A stretch of 38,453 nt of DNA. Source: Christensenella sp. UBA1214. Its GTDB lineage: Bacteria; Bacillota; Clostridia; Christensenellales; CAG-138. The notes beneath the pieces were generated by a model that was not told the origin of the DNA, searched no databases, and saw nothing but the letters and a program-made list of their open reading frames with translations. This document shows positions 24,701-31,754 of this stretch, piece after piece (position 1 is the first letter of the stretch; the number at the start of each line of letters is the position of its first letter). The position numbers and the translations under genes are program-made. The stretch lies in NCBI GenBank assembly GCA_002309375.1, contig DBXK01000042.1, positions 39,065 through 77,517 on the forward strand, read 5' to 3'.

Positions 24701-25129
24701 CATAGAGCACGAAGCAATGGTCGCTTCTGCCTGATAGCCCTCCGCCGTCAGATGAAGTATGCTATTGGCTTTTTCGGTGGCCGGTTCGCTGTGCCAGTGC
24801 GGGCTGCCGCCGGCATAGATCAGGATATTGTTCCTTGAAAGATCGACGCCGCTTGCGGCGATCTCTTCAAGGTCGCTCGTGCCCGCGCCGGTCTTAGCTT
24901 CGAGATCCGACCCGATAAGATAGATCATCAGCGTCGTCGGATGGTTTTCAAAGGGAAGCGGCGTTGTGTTTACGGGTGGCGGAGTCTGCATCCCGGTTTC
25001 CTCCGTCGGAACAGCCGTCGTGTTTTCGCCGGCGTCGCCTTCCTTTCCGGTCTCCTCCGGCGTTCCTTTGGCGCAGCTCAAAAGAGGCAGCAGCATGCAT
25101 ATGCAGAGCAGAATACAGATTCGTTTCAT
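21773..25129 (-). CDS. Clostripain-type (C11) cysteine peptidase lipoprotein
   Basis: 1118 residues. The lipobox is LLSC (Cys19), with a Thr/Pro/Glu-rich linker to about 60. The C11 domain has the catalytic pair His172 (ILWDHGNG) and Cys219 (DWVGFDACLMASAE), in the spacing of clostripain and gingipain-fold enzymes that cut after Arg or Lys. The remaining 700 residues look like beta-rich repeats, probably for binding or cell-wall display. Many C11 enzymes self-activate by internal cleavage. GGGGA lies upstream of ATG 25129. It is 164 bases downstream of the last small secretion-locus gene. Confidence 0.88.
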   Translation of the reverse strand: MKRICILLCICMLLPLLSCAKGTPEETGKEGDAGENTTAVPTEETGMQTPPPVNTTPLPFENHPTTLMIYLIGSDLEAKTGAGTSDLEEIAASGVDLSRNNILIYAGGSPHWHSEPATEKANSILHLTAEGYQAEATIASCSMGEADCLAEFVNYAAEHYPAEHYAMILWDHGNGPVIGYGKDMLFNNDSLTLSEMREAMDRTPFAGELRLDWVGFDACLMASAELACVWANYADYLVASQEIEPSFGWAYGFLGELGVTDTESLLSHLASEYMNACLAYYEKRGYEGRETTIAVMDLSKTEELHNAVNALFAAAAKDVSEDYNELAARRVGTRALGRASTGSEYDLVDLKDMAEQLQTQYPAETAALLGVIESMVINNTTNAEGLCGLSLYYPFFNKPYYQSGWAETYEQLGVFADYLTYLKGYEESWLNNDMLAEFSESVIPTQVTSEQFTLQLTPEQDAHFASARYYILQQEGVEAYTKIFSSDEVTNEDGVLTAHFDGNIIYGMSDYGNFFIPVTIQHDSVGAKTHYSAPVVLNNDVEYPFGAEPDNYQRKVAFHRFHLVLDRAAGTVDISALLPEEEDAGSILTGGKTDDADLSKWTSYWFNDERHRTLTRYENGVIKPVDDWYASVSYTAVSFPISDGVEFIYAPLAYGNYVLIFEIQDTQGSRYCSEPLPVELGKEPDFPERKIPLPEPMTVRWPENTDELTIYDKDGIRLIAEITDDSWNDGKKIDLRIENGTDRNVYFFGTDLTCNGNIYCDDGYAGQLYGLLDHRLDAWGMDPAVGSINFGSAGETGQLSDLRSISFYFTLQDCDTLERFVHEQRLTIEFARPGIFSPAVSDMVASKSITAPIAGAFAASQVLYEDGDLRVSLQCLGKNTASEYYDDDLRGTLCFENLSNHMLHLDLDGIVLNNVFLSAGMKQVDLPAGCTGWRSFFVKEDDLEIAGITSIASVKLCLLAGEGMMTTWMGYGETLWLPVELSQHASSPSVFPAGEITLYSENGVRLAMWSASQGDAFDPDWGSGRWYLTLENNSDKDISLEMTDKYLDSTPIPDDSTALYLIDSDTKLAPGQCRVIEINLGGEVTWTPDTARFRLRVLNFTSSAELWLSTEPIVLHTR

Positions 25130-25293
25130 CGTTGTTTTCCCCTTTATCGGATTTTCGGTTCAACCGAGCTGCGTTTTCGGTTTTCGCCCGGATCATTCGG
25201 TATCGCCGGGCGGGATCTTTAGCGGGATCCGTCGGGAGCTTCCGCTCCGTTCCCGAAAGGAGCTTCCGTTGCGAGGGCTGTTTTCCTCGTTTT
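25130..25293 (-). other. Gap between small secretion-locus gene and C11 gene
   Basis: No gene, convincing promoter or terminator is seen. It has a direct repeat of GGAGCTTCCG (about 25238 and 25266) and G/C-rich inverted repeats without a T tract, so read-through from the essC promoter is possible. Confidence 0.4.
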
Positions 25294-25605
25294 TCAGACC
25301 TGCATGCGGTCGTTCAGCCCCCGGAGCTGACCGCTGCTGTCGCCGATCGAAACGCCGAGCTCACTAACGAGCTTTGCGGCGTCCTCAGCGGCGTTTTCGA
25401 AAGCTTCGGCCATTTTTTCGAAATACATGCGCAGTTTTTCCGCGGAATCGAGCGCAGCGTCATAGCCGGACGTCAGCGACGGATCTCCGCTGTTTTTAGT
25501 GAGCTTCAGCGCTTCATGCAGGCGCTGCGCCGTCCGCTGGCTCTCGCAGAGCCGCGAAGCATGCTCAAGAAGCGATCTTGTATCGAAATAAAATGAATTA
25601 TCCAC
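25294..25605 (-). CDS. Small helical protein of the type VII-like locus, 103 aa
   Basis: Unrecognised as a family. The sequence suggests two long amphipathic helices joined by a Gly/Pro/Ser turn near residues 38-48 (NSGDPSLTSGYD). That is the size and helical-hairpin layout of WXG100 proteins, but there is no Trp and no WXG. No signal peptide. No YxxxD/E export signal is seen at the C-terminus. It is the last of four consecutive small genes after yukD, 12 bases after the previous one. It is a candidate substrate or chaperone of the EssC machine by position and shape only. Confidence 0.7.
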   Translation of the reverse strand: MDNSFYFDTRSLLEHASRLCESQRTAQRLHEALKLTKNSGDPSLTSGYDAALDSAEKLRMYFEKMAEAFENAAEDAAKLVSELGVSIGDSSGQLRGLNDRMQV

Positions 25606-25617
25606 AGCCTTATTTGA

Positions 25618-25983
25618 TCACAGCAGAGCTTCGATCCTGATCGCCGCCTCCACGGTGCTTTTCGTTGTTTCCGTCGCAGAAGAGATCTCCTGCTTCACTT
25701 CGCTGCCGAATTCATCCATCGAATCGATCGCAAGCTGAAGCGTTTTTCTCGATTCATAAAGCGCCGCCTTTGCTTTTCCCGCGGCGTTGATATGCTCGTC
25801 GATACGCCTGACCCATTCCTCATAGCTGTCGTCCTCCGGTTCGACGAACTGGTCGAGGTTGGTCTTGATATCGCGGTATTTTCCGATCACGTCGCTGAGG
25901 TTGTCCATTCTGAGCTGGATCTCATCGATCATCTCCTGGAAATCCTGTTTGCTGACGTTGAGTTTCAAGCTTCCGAGTGCCAT
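25618..25983 (-). CDS. Small helical protein of the type VII-like locus, 121 aa
   Basis: Strongly predicted to be all-helical, with coiled-coil-like heptads (FQEMIDEIQLRMDNLSDVI, then INAAGKAKAALYESRKTLQLAI). An acidic turn at VEPEDDSYEEW separates the helices. It has one Trp but not in a WXG context. The first residues (MALGSLKLNVSKQDF) form a short non-helical lead-in, as in YukE/EsxA-type proteins. No signal peptide or membrane segment. Gene order and size suggest a WXG100-superfamily substrate, but this rests on shape and context. Confidence 0.72.
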   Translation of the reverse strand: MALGSLKLNVSKQDFQEMIDEIQLRMDNLSDVIGKYRDIKTNLDQFVEPEDDSYEEWVRRIDEHINAAGKAKAALYESRKTLQLAIDSMDEFGSEVKQEISSATETTKSTVEAAIRIEALL

Positions 25984-26001
25984 TGCCTCTCCCCCTTCCG
26001 C

Positions 26002-26319
26002 TCAGCCGATGAGTTTTTTGACGGCGTTGATCGCGCCGGTGACATTCTCGTTGAACATGCCGACCCTGTCGATGACGGTGTTCACGATCGAGGAGATCTC
26101 GTTGATCGCTTCATAGACCTTTTTCGATGAGTTCAGCAGCTCCGTGCCGAGGAGATAGAATTCATCGACGATCGCGCCTTCGCCGGATTCCTTCGCTTCC
26201 TGGAGCGTTTCGGCGGCGTCGCTCACGGCGTCGAAATATTCATCGTTGATCAGCATCACCTTTTCGAGCCATGCCCTTGCTGAAACTTCGTCGGTTATCG
26301 CAATTGTTACATCTTCCAT
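26002..26319 (-). CDS. Small helical protein of the type VII-like locus, 105 aa
   Basis: All-helical and acidic. It begins MEDVTIAITDEVSARAWLEKV, a central GEGAIVDEF turn follows at about 47-55, and a C-terminal helix (INEISSIVNTVIDRVGMFN) ends in KKLIG. No signal peptide, no WXG and no YxxxD/E signal. AAAGG is upstream of ATG 26319. It lies between the 70-residue and 121-residue genes in the essC operon. The function is unknown; a secreted partner or an assembly factor of the EssC system are the likeliest roles by context. Confidence 0.7.
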   Translation of the reverse strand: MEDVTIAITDEVSARAWLEKVMLINDEYFDAVSDAAETLQEAKESGEGAIVDEFYLLGTELLNSSKKVYEAINEISSIVNTVIDRVGMFNENVTGAINAVKKLIG

Positions 26320-26364
26320 ATCTTGACCTTTCCCTTCCCGGCACCTGGCCTTTTTAACCGGAAA

Positions 26365-26577
26365 TCACACCGATTGCTGCATAGTCTGAAGATCGCGCAA
26401 TGTATCGCGGATCTTTCTGACCTTGGCAATCGCTTCATCCGTCGCTTTTTCATAAGCTTTCCGCGGTTCCCCGCCCAAGCATTCTGCGGCGGTCTCCTTT
26501 TCGATTTCGAGCATGGAAAGCAGTTTTTCGCAGTATCGGATGCTCTCGTTATAGTGTTTGATCTGTGTGGGATTCAT
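26365..26577 (-). CDS. WXG100-like helical hairpin protein with LGG turn, 70 aa
   Basis: A short helix-turn-helix protein. The turn and second helix (ECLGGEPRKAYEKATDEAIAK) follow the WXG100 pattern W-x-G-x-A/P-x-x-x-F/Y, with Leu in place of Trp. The C-terminal helix continues to the end. It is shorter than the usual 100 residues and lacks a YxxxD/E tail. It comes first after yukD, 11 bases downstream, so it is translated near the ATPase and ubiquitin-like genes. It is a good candidate for the EsxA-equivalent. Confidence 0.65.
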   Translation of the reverse strand: MNPTQIKHYNESIRYCEKLLSMLEIEKETAAECLGGEPRKAYEKATDEAIAKVRKIRDTLRDLQTMQQSV

Positions 26578-26588
26578 GCCGTGCCTCC

Positions 26589-26840
26589 TCAGATCAGATA
26601 AAGCTGCATCCCATCTTTGACGCCGTATTCGCGCAGGGTATGCTTCGGGTCGAGGAGCAGCGCCGGTTCCTTCAGAGAAAGCATCTCAAGGCCGGAAACT
26701 TCGTACTTACCGTTCGTGAGCTCCCTGAAGCCGTCCGCGATGATCTCTGTCAGTTCGGAAACGGGAACATCGAGCGGCACAAAGGCGTCGCAGTTCGATT
26801 TCACAGATGGGACGTGGATCCCGACCAAGACCTTTTCCAT
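26589..26840 (-). CDS. yukD: YukD/EsaB-like ubiquitin-fold protein
   Basis: 83 residues from ATG 26840, which has AAGGAGG eight bases upstream. The protein has the ubiquitin-like rhythm: a beta hairpin (VLVGIHVPSVKSNCDAFVPL), one helix (VSELTEIIADGFREL), and the closing DPKHTLREYGVKDGMQLYLI that matches the YukD/EsaB ending. In Firmicutes type VII systems this small cytoplasmic protein regulates or supports secretion by EssC. Its start is 13 bases after the essC stop. This pairing is the strongest evidence that the locus is a type VII-type system. Confidence 0.82.
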   Translation of the reverse strand: MEKVLVGIHVPSVKSNCDAFVPLDVPVSELTEIIADGFRELTNGKYEVSGLEMLSLKEPALLLDPKHTLREYGVKDGMQLYLI

Positions 26841-26853
26841 TGGCGTTTCCTCC

Positions 26854-29800
26854 TTAAATGATGTCGGCGTCATCGGGATCGCCGGCGGTCGCCGCAAGCT
26901 CGCCGCAGGGCATCAGCAGCCTGTGGCATTCGCTGCGGTATTTCATAACGAATCTGTCATAGCGCGGCTCCGGCTTATCCATGCGGCGGAATTCCGAAGG
27001 CAGCTGGGTGCACCAGGCGGCCGAGTACCTTCCGCCGAACAGAAGGGCGAAATCCTCCTTCGAGAAGCTTCTGAAAAGCGGCTTTGAAGCGCGGTTTTCA
27101 TCCTCCGGATAGAAACAGCCGAAGAAATAGACATTATAGCCCTTGATCTTTTCAAACAGGGCCGAGAATTCCTCCTTCTGCTCCGGCTTCAGCGCAACGC
27201 CGAGGAAATCCGAAAAGCTCTCAAAGAGTATGAACAGCGGCTTGGAATGCTCCCGGATATAGCGCGCGGCTTTTTTTGTTCTTCCCGCGTCGGTCGCCGG
27301 GATGCCGTTCATCGCGCAGAAATCATTGCGGTGCTTGAGTTTTGTTTCGGTGATGTTGGCGATGATCCGATCGTCGAGTATCGCCGCGCCTTCCGCCGTG
27401 CAGTCAAGCAGGGCGTAATGCTCCGGGAACATTTCCGCAAGCTTTTTCTCCGCCGCAAGATCGAAAACGGTGTCCGCGCTGCGGCGCATGATCACAACGT
27501 CCGCCTCTTCGCGCCGGAATGCGAGCAGGAGGTTCGAGAGCACCGGCCTTATGCCGAGGGGATTGCCGAAATAAAGCGACGCCGTATAGAGCTGCTGCAG
27601 CGGCATCGCAACGGGCTGCATCGTATCCAGCGAGAAGCCGAGCGGGATCCTCGCTCCTTCCGCAGAGGCGAGCAGCTCGCCGTATTCTGCCCCCGCAGCA
27701 AGCATCGGCAGCCTGCGCACGGAGGTTTCCGGGTATCTTTCCGCGAGCTTTTCCGCGAGCTCCCGGACGGCGAGATTCTGCGCGCTGTCGCCGGCGCCGC
27801 TGATCACGGCCGTTTGAAATTCCAGCGGACGGCCGTCGATCACGCAGACTCCCCTGCCGCTCAGCATCGCCGGCAGCATCGAGCCGCGGACGTTCAGCAC
27901 GTCGTTATAATCGAATTTATCCTTCGGCTGAAGCATGATCCTGTAATCCATCTCCTGCTTCGCCCTCGAACCAATCTCGTTGATATGGTTGACCGAAAGG
28001 ATGAAGCGGATGCCGCAGTTTGCCGCATCGCGCATATAGTCGGCGATCGAGAAACCGAGCTCCTGCGCCTTTCGAAAGACGGCGATGTTCATCCAGCTGT
28101 CGGCGGCGAAAACAATGAGCGGAAGCTTCGCTTTTTTTCTGTATGCTTCGAAGCCGAACACCTCGGCCTGCGCGAAGAGCTTTTTCCTTTCGGCGATCAT
28201 ATCGCGGATCAGCTTCAGCAGGCGGTCGAGATCCGCCTCGTTTTCCTCCGTCAGATATGCTCCGCAGTGCGGAAGCGCCTTGAGCGCGCCGAGTGCGCCG
28301 GCGGAGAGATCGAGGATATAGAAATTGACGTCCTCCGGGGAATAGTTCAGCGCGAGCGAATAGAGCAGCGTTCGAAGGAGCGTGCTCTTGCCGCTGCCGC
28401 TGCCGCCTACGAGCAGCATATGGCGGAAGGACTGCATATCGAGCCGCAGGGGGTACTGCGCCTGGAATTCCGGATCGTCTGCCATGCCGATCACGGCGGT
28501 GACGCCTTCGCTCCGCTCCTCGGGGATCGACTCATAAGCAAGCATTTCGGGCAGAGGATCCATCCAAAGCCTGCGCACGGCGATATTCTCGCGCACGGCG
28601 AGATCGGAAAGATAGCGGACGATCGAAACGATCTGCTTGCATTCCGGCTTCGGCTTTTCGGCCTTCGATTTTGCGCTGAGGACCGTTCTGCCGGCGGTAT
28701 CTATGAATTCGACGGAAGTATCGTCCTCCTTCGCGACCCCATCCTGCGGGATATAGCCCGCGCCGCACCAGGCGGACTGGCCGATCGCGAAATATTCGTT
28801 ATATCCGACCTGGAGATAGAAACGGCCGGTCTGCTTCAGCTCCGCCGCTTCGGGGCGCTTCAGCATCTCCATGCTGTCGCCGCGGTCCTGCACCTTCAAA
28901 CAGACGCGGAATCTCGTATTGCTCCAGATCTGGTCGTTGACAACGCCGCCAGGCTTCTGCGTCGCGAGGATAAGATGGACGCCGAGGCTTCGGCCGATGC
29001 GCGCCGTGCTGATCAGCTCATCCATGAATTCCGGCTCCTGCTTTTTGAGCTCCGCGAACTCATCGGAGATTATGAACAGATGCGGCATCGGTTCCGCGAC
29101 CTTTCCGGCGCGGTAAAGCTTCTGGTAATCGTAGATATCCATCGTGCCGGCGTTCGTTTGGCTCTTCGCCTGTTTGAATACCGACTGGCGGCGCCTGAGC
29201 TCGCTGTTGATCGACATCAGCGAGCGGCGGATCGCCGCGCCGTCGAGGTTTGTGATCGTTCCGACGACATGGGGCAGGTGGATCCCGCGGGCCCTGTCCT
29301 CGAAGGCGTCGGTCAGCCCGCCGCCCTTATAATCGATCAGGATGAACGCGACCTCCTCCGGGCTGTAGTTGACGGCCATGGAGAGGATGTATGTGATAAT
29401 GAATTCGGATTTGCCTGAGCCGGTCATGCCCGCGATCAGGCCGTGGGGACCCTGGCGCTTCTCATGCAGGTCGAGCATGAACAGACTGCCGTCCGTTCCG
29501 ACGCCGACCGGCGCCGCAAGGGATGTGATCGGGTTGTTTTCCTTCCAGCGCGCGAGGGGATTGAGGTGCTCCACCCTGCCCACTCGGTACATCTCGAGGA
29601 AGGTCAGCATCGACGGCAGCGCCGAAAGCTCGAGCCTCGATTTCAGTTTTGTGCCGTAAAGCTCTTTGATCCCGGTCTCAGCGAAAGCCGGGTCGTAATC
29701 ATCAAGGCGGAAGGCGATCTCCGGGTTTTCCGGATGCCGCAGGTCGATGAGCCGGAGATTTGTGTCCGATCCGGCTTCGATTATCTTCGTGCACTCCTTG

Positions 29801-31506
29801 GGGAGCCCGTCGAACGCCGTAAGGAGGGAGATCCCGCAGTATTCCGGCTCATCCAATACGTTTTTAAGGAATTCGAGACTCTCGAAGAGCGTTTTGTTGA
29901 GGGCAAAGATAAGGAATACCGGCGCGTTCTTTGGGATCCGGCTCTTTGAAGAGGCTGTGCCGCTGAAATAATCTTCCTCGTGCTTTTTGAAATAATCCGC
30001 GATCGGCTGGGTATCCTCGCGCTCGGCCGCAAAGAAGCGGACGTTCATATCGTCATCCCAATTATGGCGCAGATAGCGTACAAAATCGAGCTCCGCCGCG
30101 GAATCGCCGTCCGCGAGAACGCAGATCTTGAGCTCATCATAACTGTGAGTCAGGGCGAGCTGAAGGATGATGTTTCGAACGAAGCTGCGGATCGGTCCGC
30201 GGCTTCCCTTAACGCCGACGGTGCGGTCGCCGATGAATGAAAGCAGCACCGGCGCTTTCGGCAGATTGACCGGCCTGCATGCCAGCTCATACATACGATC
30301 CGCAAGCTCGTCGTCTTCAAGATCGAGCTTTTTCTTTTCATAAACGCGTTCCGCGATAAGGGGCAGTTCGCCCGTGCCGATCCTGATGGAGAGGAAGTCC
30401 TCGTCGATCTTGCGGCGCTCCCAGAGGCGGTCCTTCTGCCCGGCGAAAGCGAGCGCTTCGTTCACGCCCGGATGCGCCTTATTGAGAAGCGTGATCTCGC
30501 TGATGCGCTCCGTTTCGATCTCCTTTTGTTTTTCCCTGAGATACGCTCCGTAGCGCTCGACGCGGCGCGCTTCATAATCCTTGCGGTCCTTGTCGGACAT
30601 GCCCTGCGACATTGCCGGCAGGAACATTCCCGTCAGTGCGGAAAGGATGTTTCCGCTCAGCAGCGCCGATCCGCCCATCGCCAGCGGAGATCCGAGGCGC
30701 AGAAGCAGCGGCAGGCGGTTCGCGCCCATCTTCATCGGCGGCATCTCGATCTCGATCGGCTTGGCTTCGACTTTGATGAGTTTCCGCGGAGGCCTGTCGA
30801 AGGCGCGTTCCTCCGCAGCGGCAGCTTCGGGACGCGCAAAATCCATTCCGGCCCGATCGGGCGGAATGATCATGCTGATATGTGGACTGTTGATCGTTAC
30901 GCGTCCGTTCGCGTTGTTGATCGCGAAATAATTCGTTCCGACAACGATGCTGAGGCCCATGATAAAGATCATATCACCGAGCTCGAGTGTCCTGCGGCTC
31001 ACGCGCATGCCGTTGACATAAACGCCGTTTGTGCTGTTTTGGTCAATGATCTCCCATTTGCCGCCGCTGCAGGAAATGACCGCGTGCCGGCGGCTGACGT
31101 TCCGCTGGGTATATACGATCAGATTATCCGGATTACGGCCGATCGTGAAATCAGTCCAATCCGGATCGAAGCGGTACGGCACGAGCACGTTATCGCCCTC
31201 GTTATCGAGCTCGGCATAAGCGGAATAGACCGCTCCGCGGTATTTCAGATATTTAAACGCGCGGTCTTCAAGCGGCATCGCATGACCGACAGAGCGCAGC
31301 CCTCCGATCGTGCCGTCCATATCGCAGAATTCCGCTTCACTGCCGCAGTAAAGGACCCAGCGGCCGCAGTCCGGCTCCGCATAAAAAGGCAGGTCCTCCC
31401 TGCCGGGGATCGTTTCGAATTTATATCGTCCGTCTAAGTTTTTGGGCAGGTAAAGCGTTCGAACCATTCCGTCCGGACAAAACAAAAATAAATGCATCGA
31501 CAGCAA
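26854..31506 (-). CDS. essC: EssC-type FHA-FtsK/SpoIIIE secretion ATPase
   Basis: 1550 residues, the length of EssC/YukB. An FHA domain lies at about 118-190 (FTIGRNPDNLIV, NVSRRHAVIS, NSTNGVYVNG), with a degenerate FHA-like region before it. A hydrophobic stretch at 265-300 probably anchors it. ATPase domain 1 has Walker A GMTGSGKS (693-700) and Walker B LFIISDE (810-816). Domain 2 has GGSGSGKS (1034-1041) with a weak Walker B (IVFAADS). Domain 3 (1290 onward) has lost its P-loop. It drives export of WXG100-type substrates. The start is TTG 31506, eight bases after AGGAGG; ATG 31497 is too far from it. Confidence 0.9.
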   Translation of the reverse strand: MLSMHLFLFCPDGMVRTLYLPKNLDGRYKFETIPGREDLPFYAEPDCGRWVLYCGSEAEFCDMDGTIGGLRSVGHAMPLEDRAFKYLKYRGAVYSAYAELDNEGDNVLVPYRFDPDWTDFTIGRNPDNLIVYTQRNVSRRHAVISCSGGKWEIIDQNSTNGVYVNGMRVSRRTLELGDMIFIMGLSIVVGTNYFAINNANGRVTINSPHISMIIPPDRAGMDFARPEAAAAEERAFDRPPRKLIKVEAKPIEIEMPPMKMGANRLPLLLRLGSPLAMGGSALLSGNILSALTGMFLPAMSQGMSDKDRKDYEARRVERYGAYLREKQKEIETERISEITLLNKAHPGVNEALAFAGQKDRLWERRKIDEDFLSIRIGTGELPLIAERVYEKKKLDLEDDELADRMYELACRPVNLPKAPVLLSFIGDRTVGVKGSRGPIRSFVRNIILQLALTHSYDELKICVLADGDSAAELDFVRYLRHNWDDDMNVRFFAAEREDTQPIADYFKKHEEDYFSGTASSKSRIPKNAPVFLIFALNKTLFESLEFLKNVLDEPEYCGISLLTAFDGLPKECTKIIEAGSDTNLRLIDLRHPENPEIAFRLDDYDPAFAETGIKELYGTKLKSRLELSALPSMLTFLEMYRVGRVEHLNPLARWKENNPITSLAAPVGVGTDGSLFMLDLHEKRQGPHGLIAGMTGSGKSEFIITYILSMAVNYSPEEVAFILIDYKGGGLTDAFEDRARGIHLPHVVGTITNLDGAAIRRSLMSINSELRRRQSVFKQAKSQTNAGTMDIYDYQKLYRAGKVAEPMPHLFIISDEFAELKKQEPEFMDELISTARIGRSLGVHLILATQKPGGVVNDQIWSNTRFRVCLKVQDRGDSMEMLKRPEAAELKQTGRFYLQVGYNEYFAIGQSAWCGAGYIPQDGVAKEDDTSVEFIDTAGRTVLSAKSKAEKPKPECKQIVSIVRYLSDLAVRENIAVRRLWMDPLPEMLAYESIPEERSEGVTAVIGMADDPEFQAQYPLRLDMQSFRHMLLVGGSGSGKSTLLRTLLYSLALNYSPEDVNFYILDLSAGALGALKALPHCGAYLTEENEADLDRLLKLIRDMIAERKKLFAQAEVFGFEAYRKKAKLPLIVFAADSWMNIAVFRKAQELGFSIADYMRDAANCGIRFILSVNHINEIGSRAKQEMDYRIMLQPKDKFDYNDVLNVRGSMLPAMLSGRGVCVIDGRPLEFQTAVISGAGDSAQNLAVRELAEKLAERYPETSVRRLPMLAAGAEYGELLASAEGARIPLGFSLDTMQPVAMPLQQLYTASLYFGNPLGIRPVLSNLLLAFRREEADVVIMRRSADTVFDLAAEKKLAEMFPEHYALLDCTAEGAAILDDRIIANITETKLKHRNDFCAMNGIPATDAGRTKKAARYIREHSKPLFILFESFSDFLGVALKPEQKEEFSALFEKIKGYNVYFFGCFYPEDENRASKPLFRSFSKEDFALLFGGRYSAAWCTQLPSEFRRMDKPEPRYDRFVMKYRSECHRLLMPCGELAATAGDPDDADII

Positions 31507-31577
31507 GGGGAGGTCCTCCTCAGAAAGACGATCCGCAAAAACGGTTTTGCAAATGCGTTTCGAGTATATTATAAGAC

Positions 31578-31606
31578 AGTATAACTCTTCAATTGAAAAA
31601 TGTCAA
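31578..31606 (-). promoter_or_regulatory. Strong promoter of the essC operon
   Basis: Minus strand TTGACA at 31606-31601, 17-base spacer, TATACT at 31583-31578. The leader to TTG 31506 has a small hairpin (GCAAAA with TTTTGC) around 31540-31555. It is divergent from the phosphatase promoter 90 bases away. Confidence 0.82.
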
Positions 31607-31695
31607 TTATTCGTGTTTGTCCCAGGCGGGGCGGATGCTGTCTTCGAACCGAGCCTTTCTTTTCGCTCCGAAGAATAAGACGGCGTATCCCGGTA

Positions 31696-31724
31696 TTGAC
31701 CCGGACGCATAAAAATGATATTAT
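31696..31724 (+). promoter_or_regulatory. Promoter of the SpoIIE-type phosphatase gene
   Basis: TTGACC at 31696-31701, 17-base spacer, TATTAT at 31719-31724 with extended TGA; 30 bases before ATG 31755. Confidence 0.78.
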
Positions 31725-31754
31725 TTTATTATCTGTAACCTTTGGAGGTCTCCA

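Noticed and set aside
22808..24838. A 676-codon plus-strand open frame opposite the C11 lipoprotein gene
   Set aside because: A shadow of the C11 peptidase gene; no start signals and no family resemblance.
27247..29418. A 723-codon plus-strand open frame opposite essC
   Set aside because: It lies wholly antisense to a strong EssC match, is rich in Arg, His and Ala as expected of a G+C-biased shadow frame, and has no ribosome binding site or domain.
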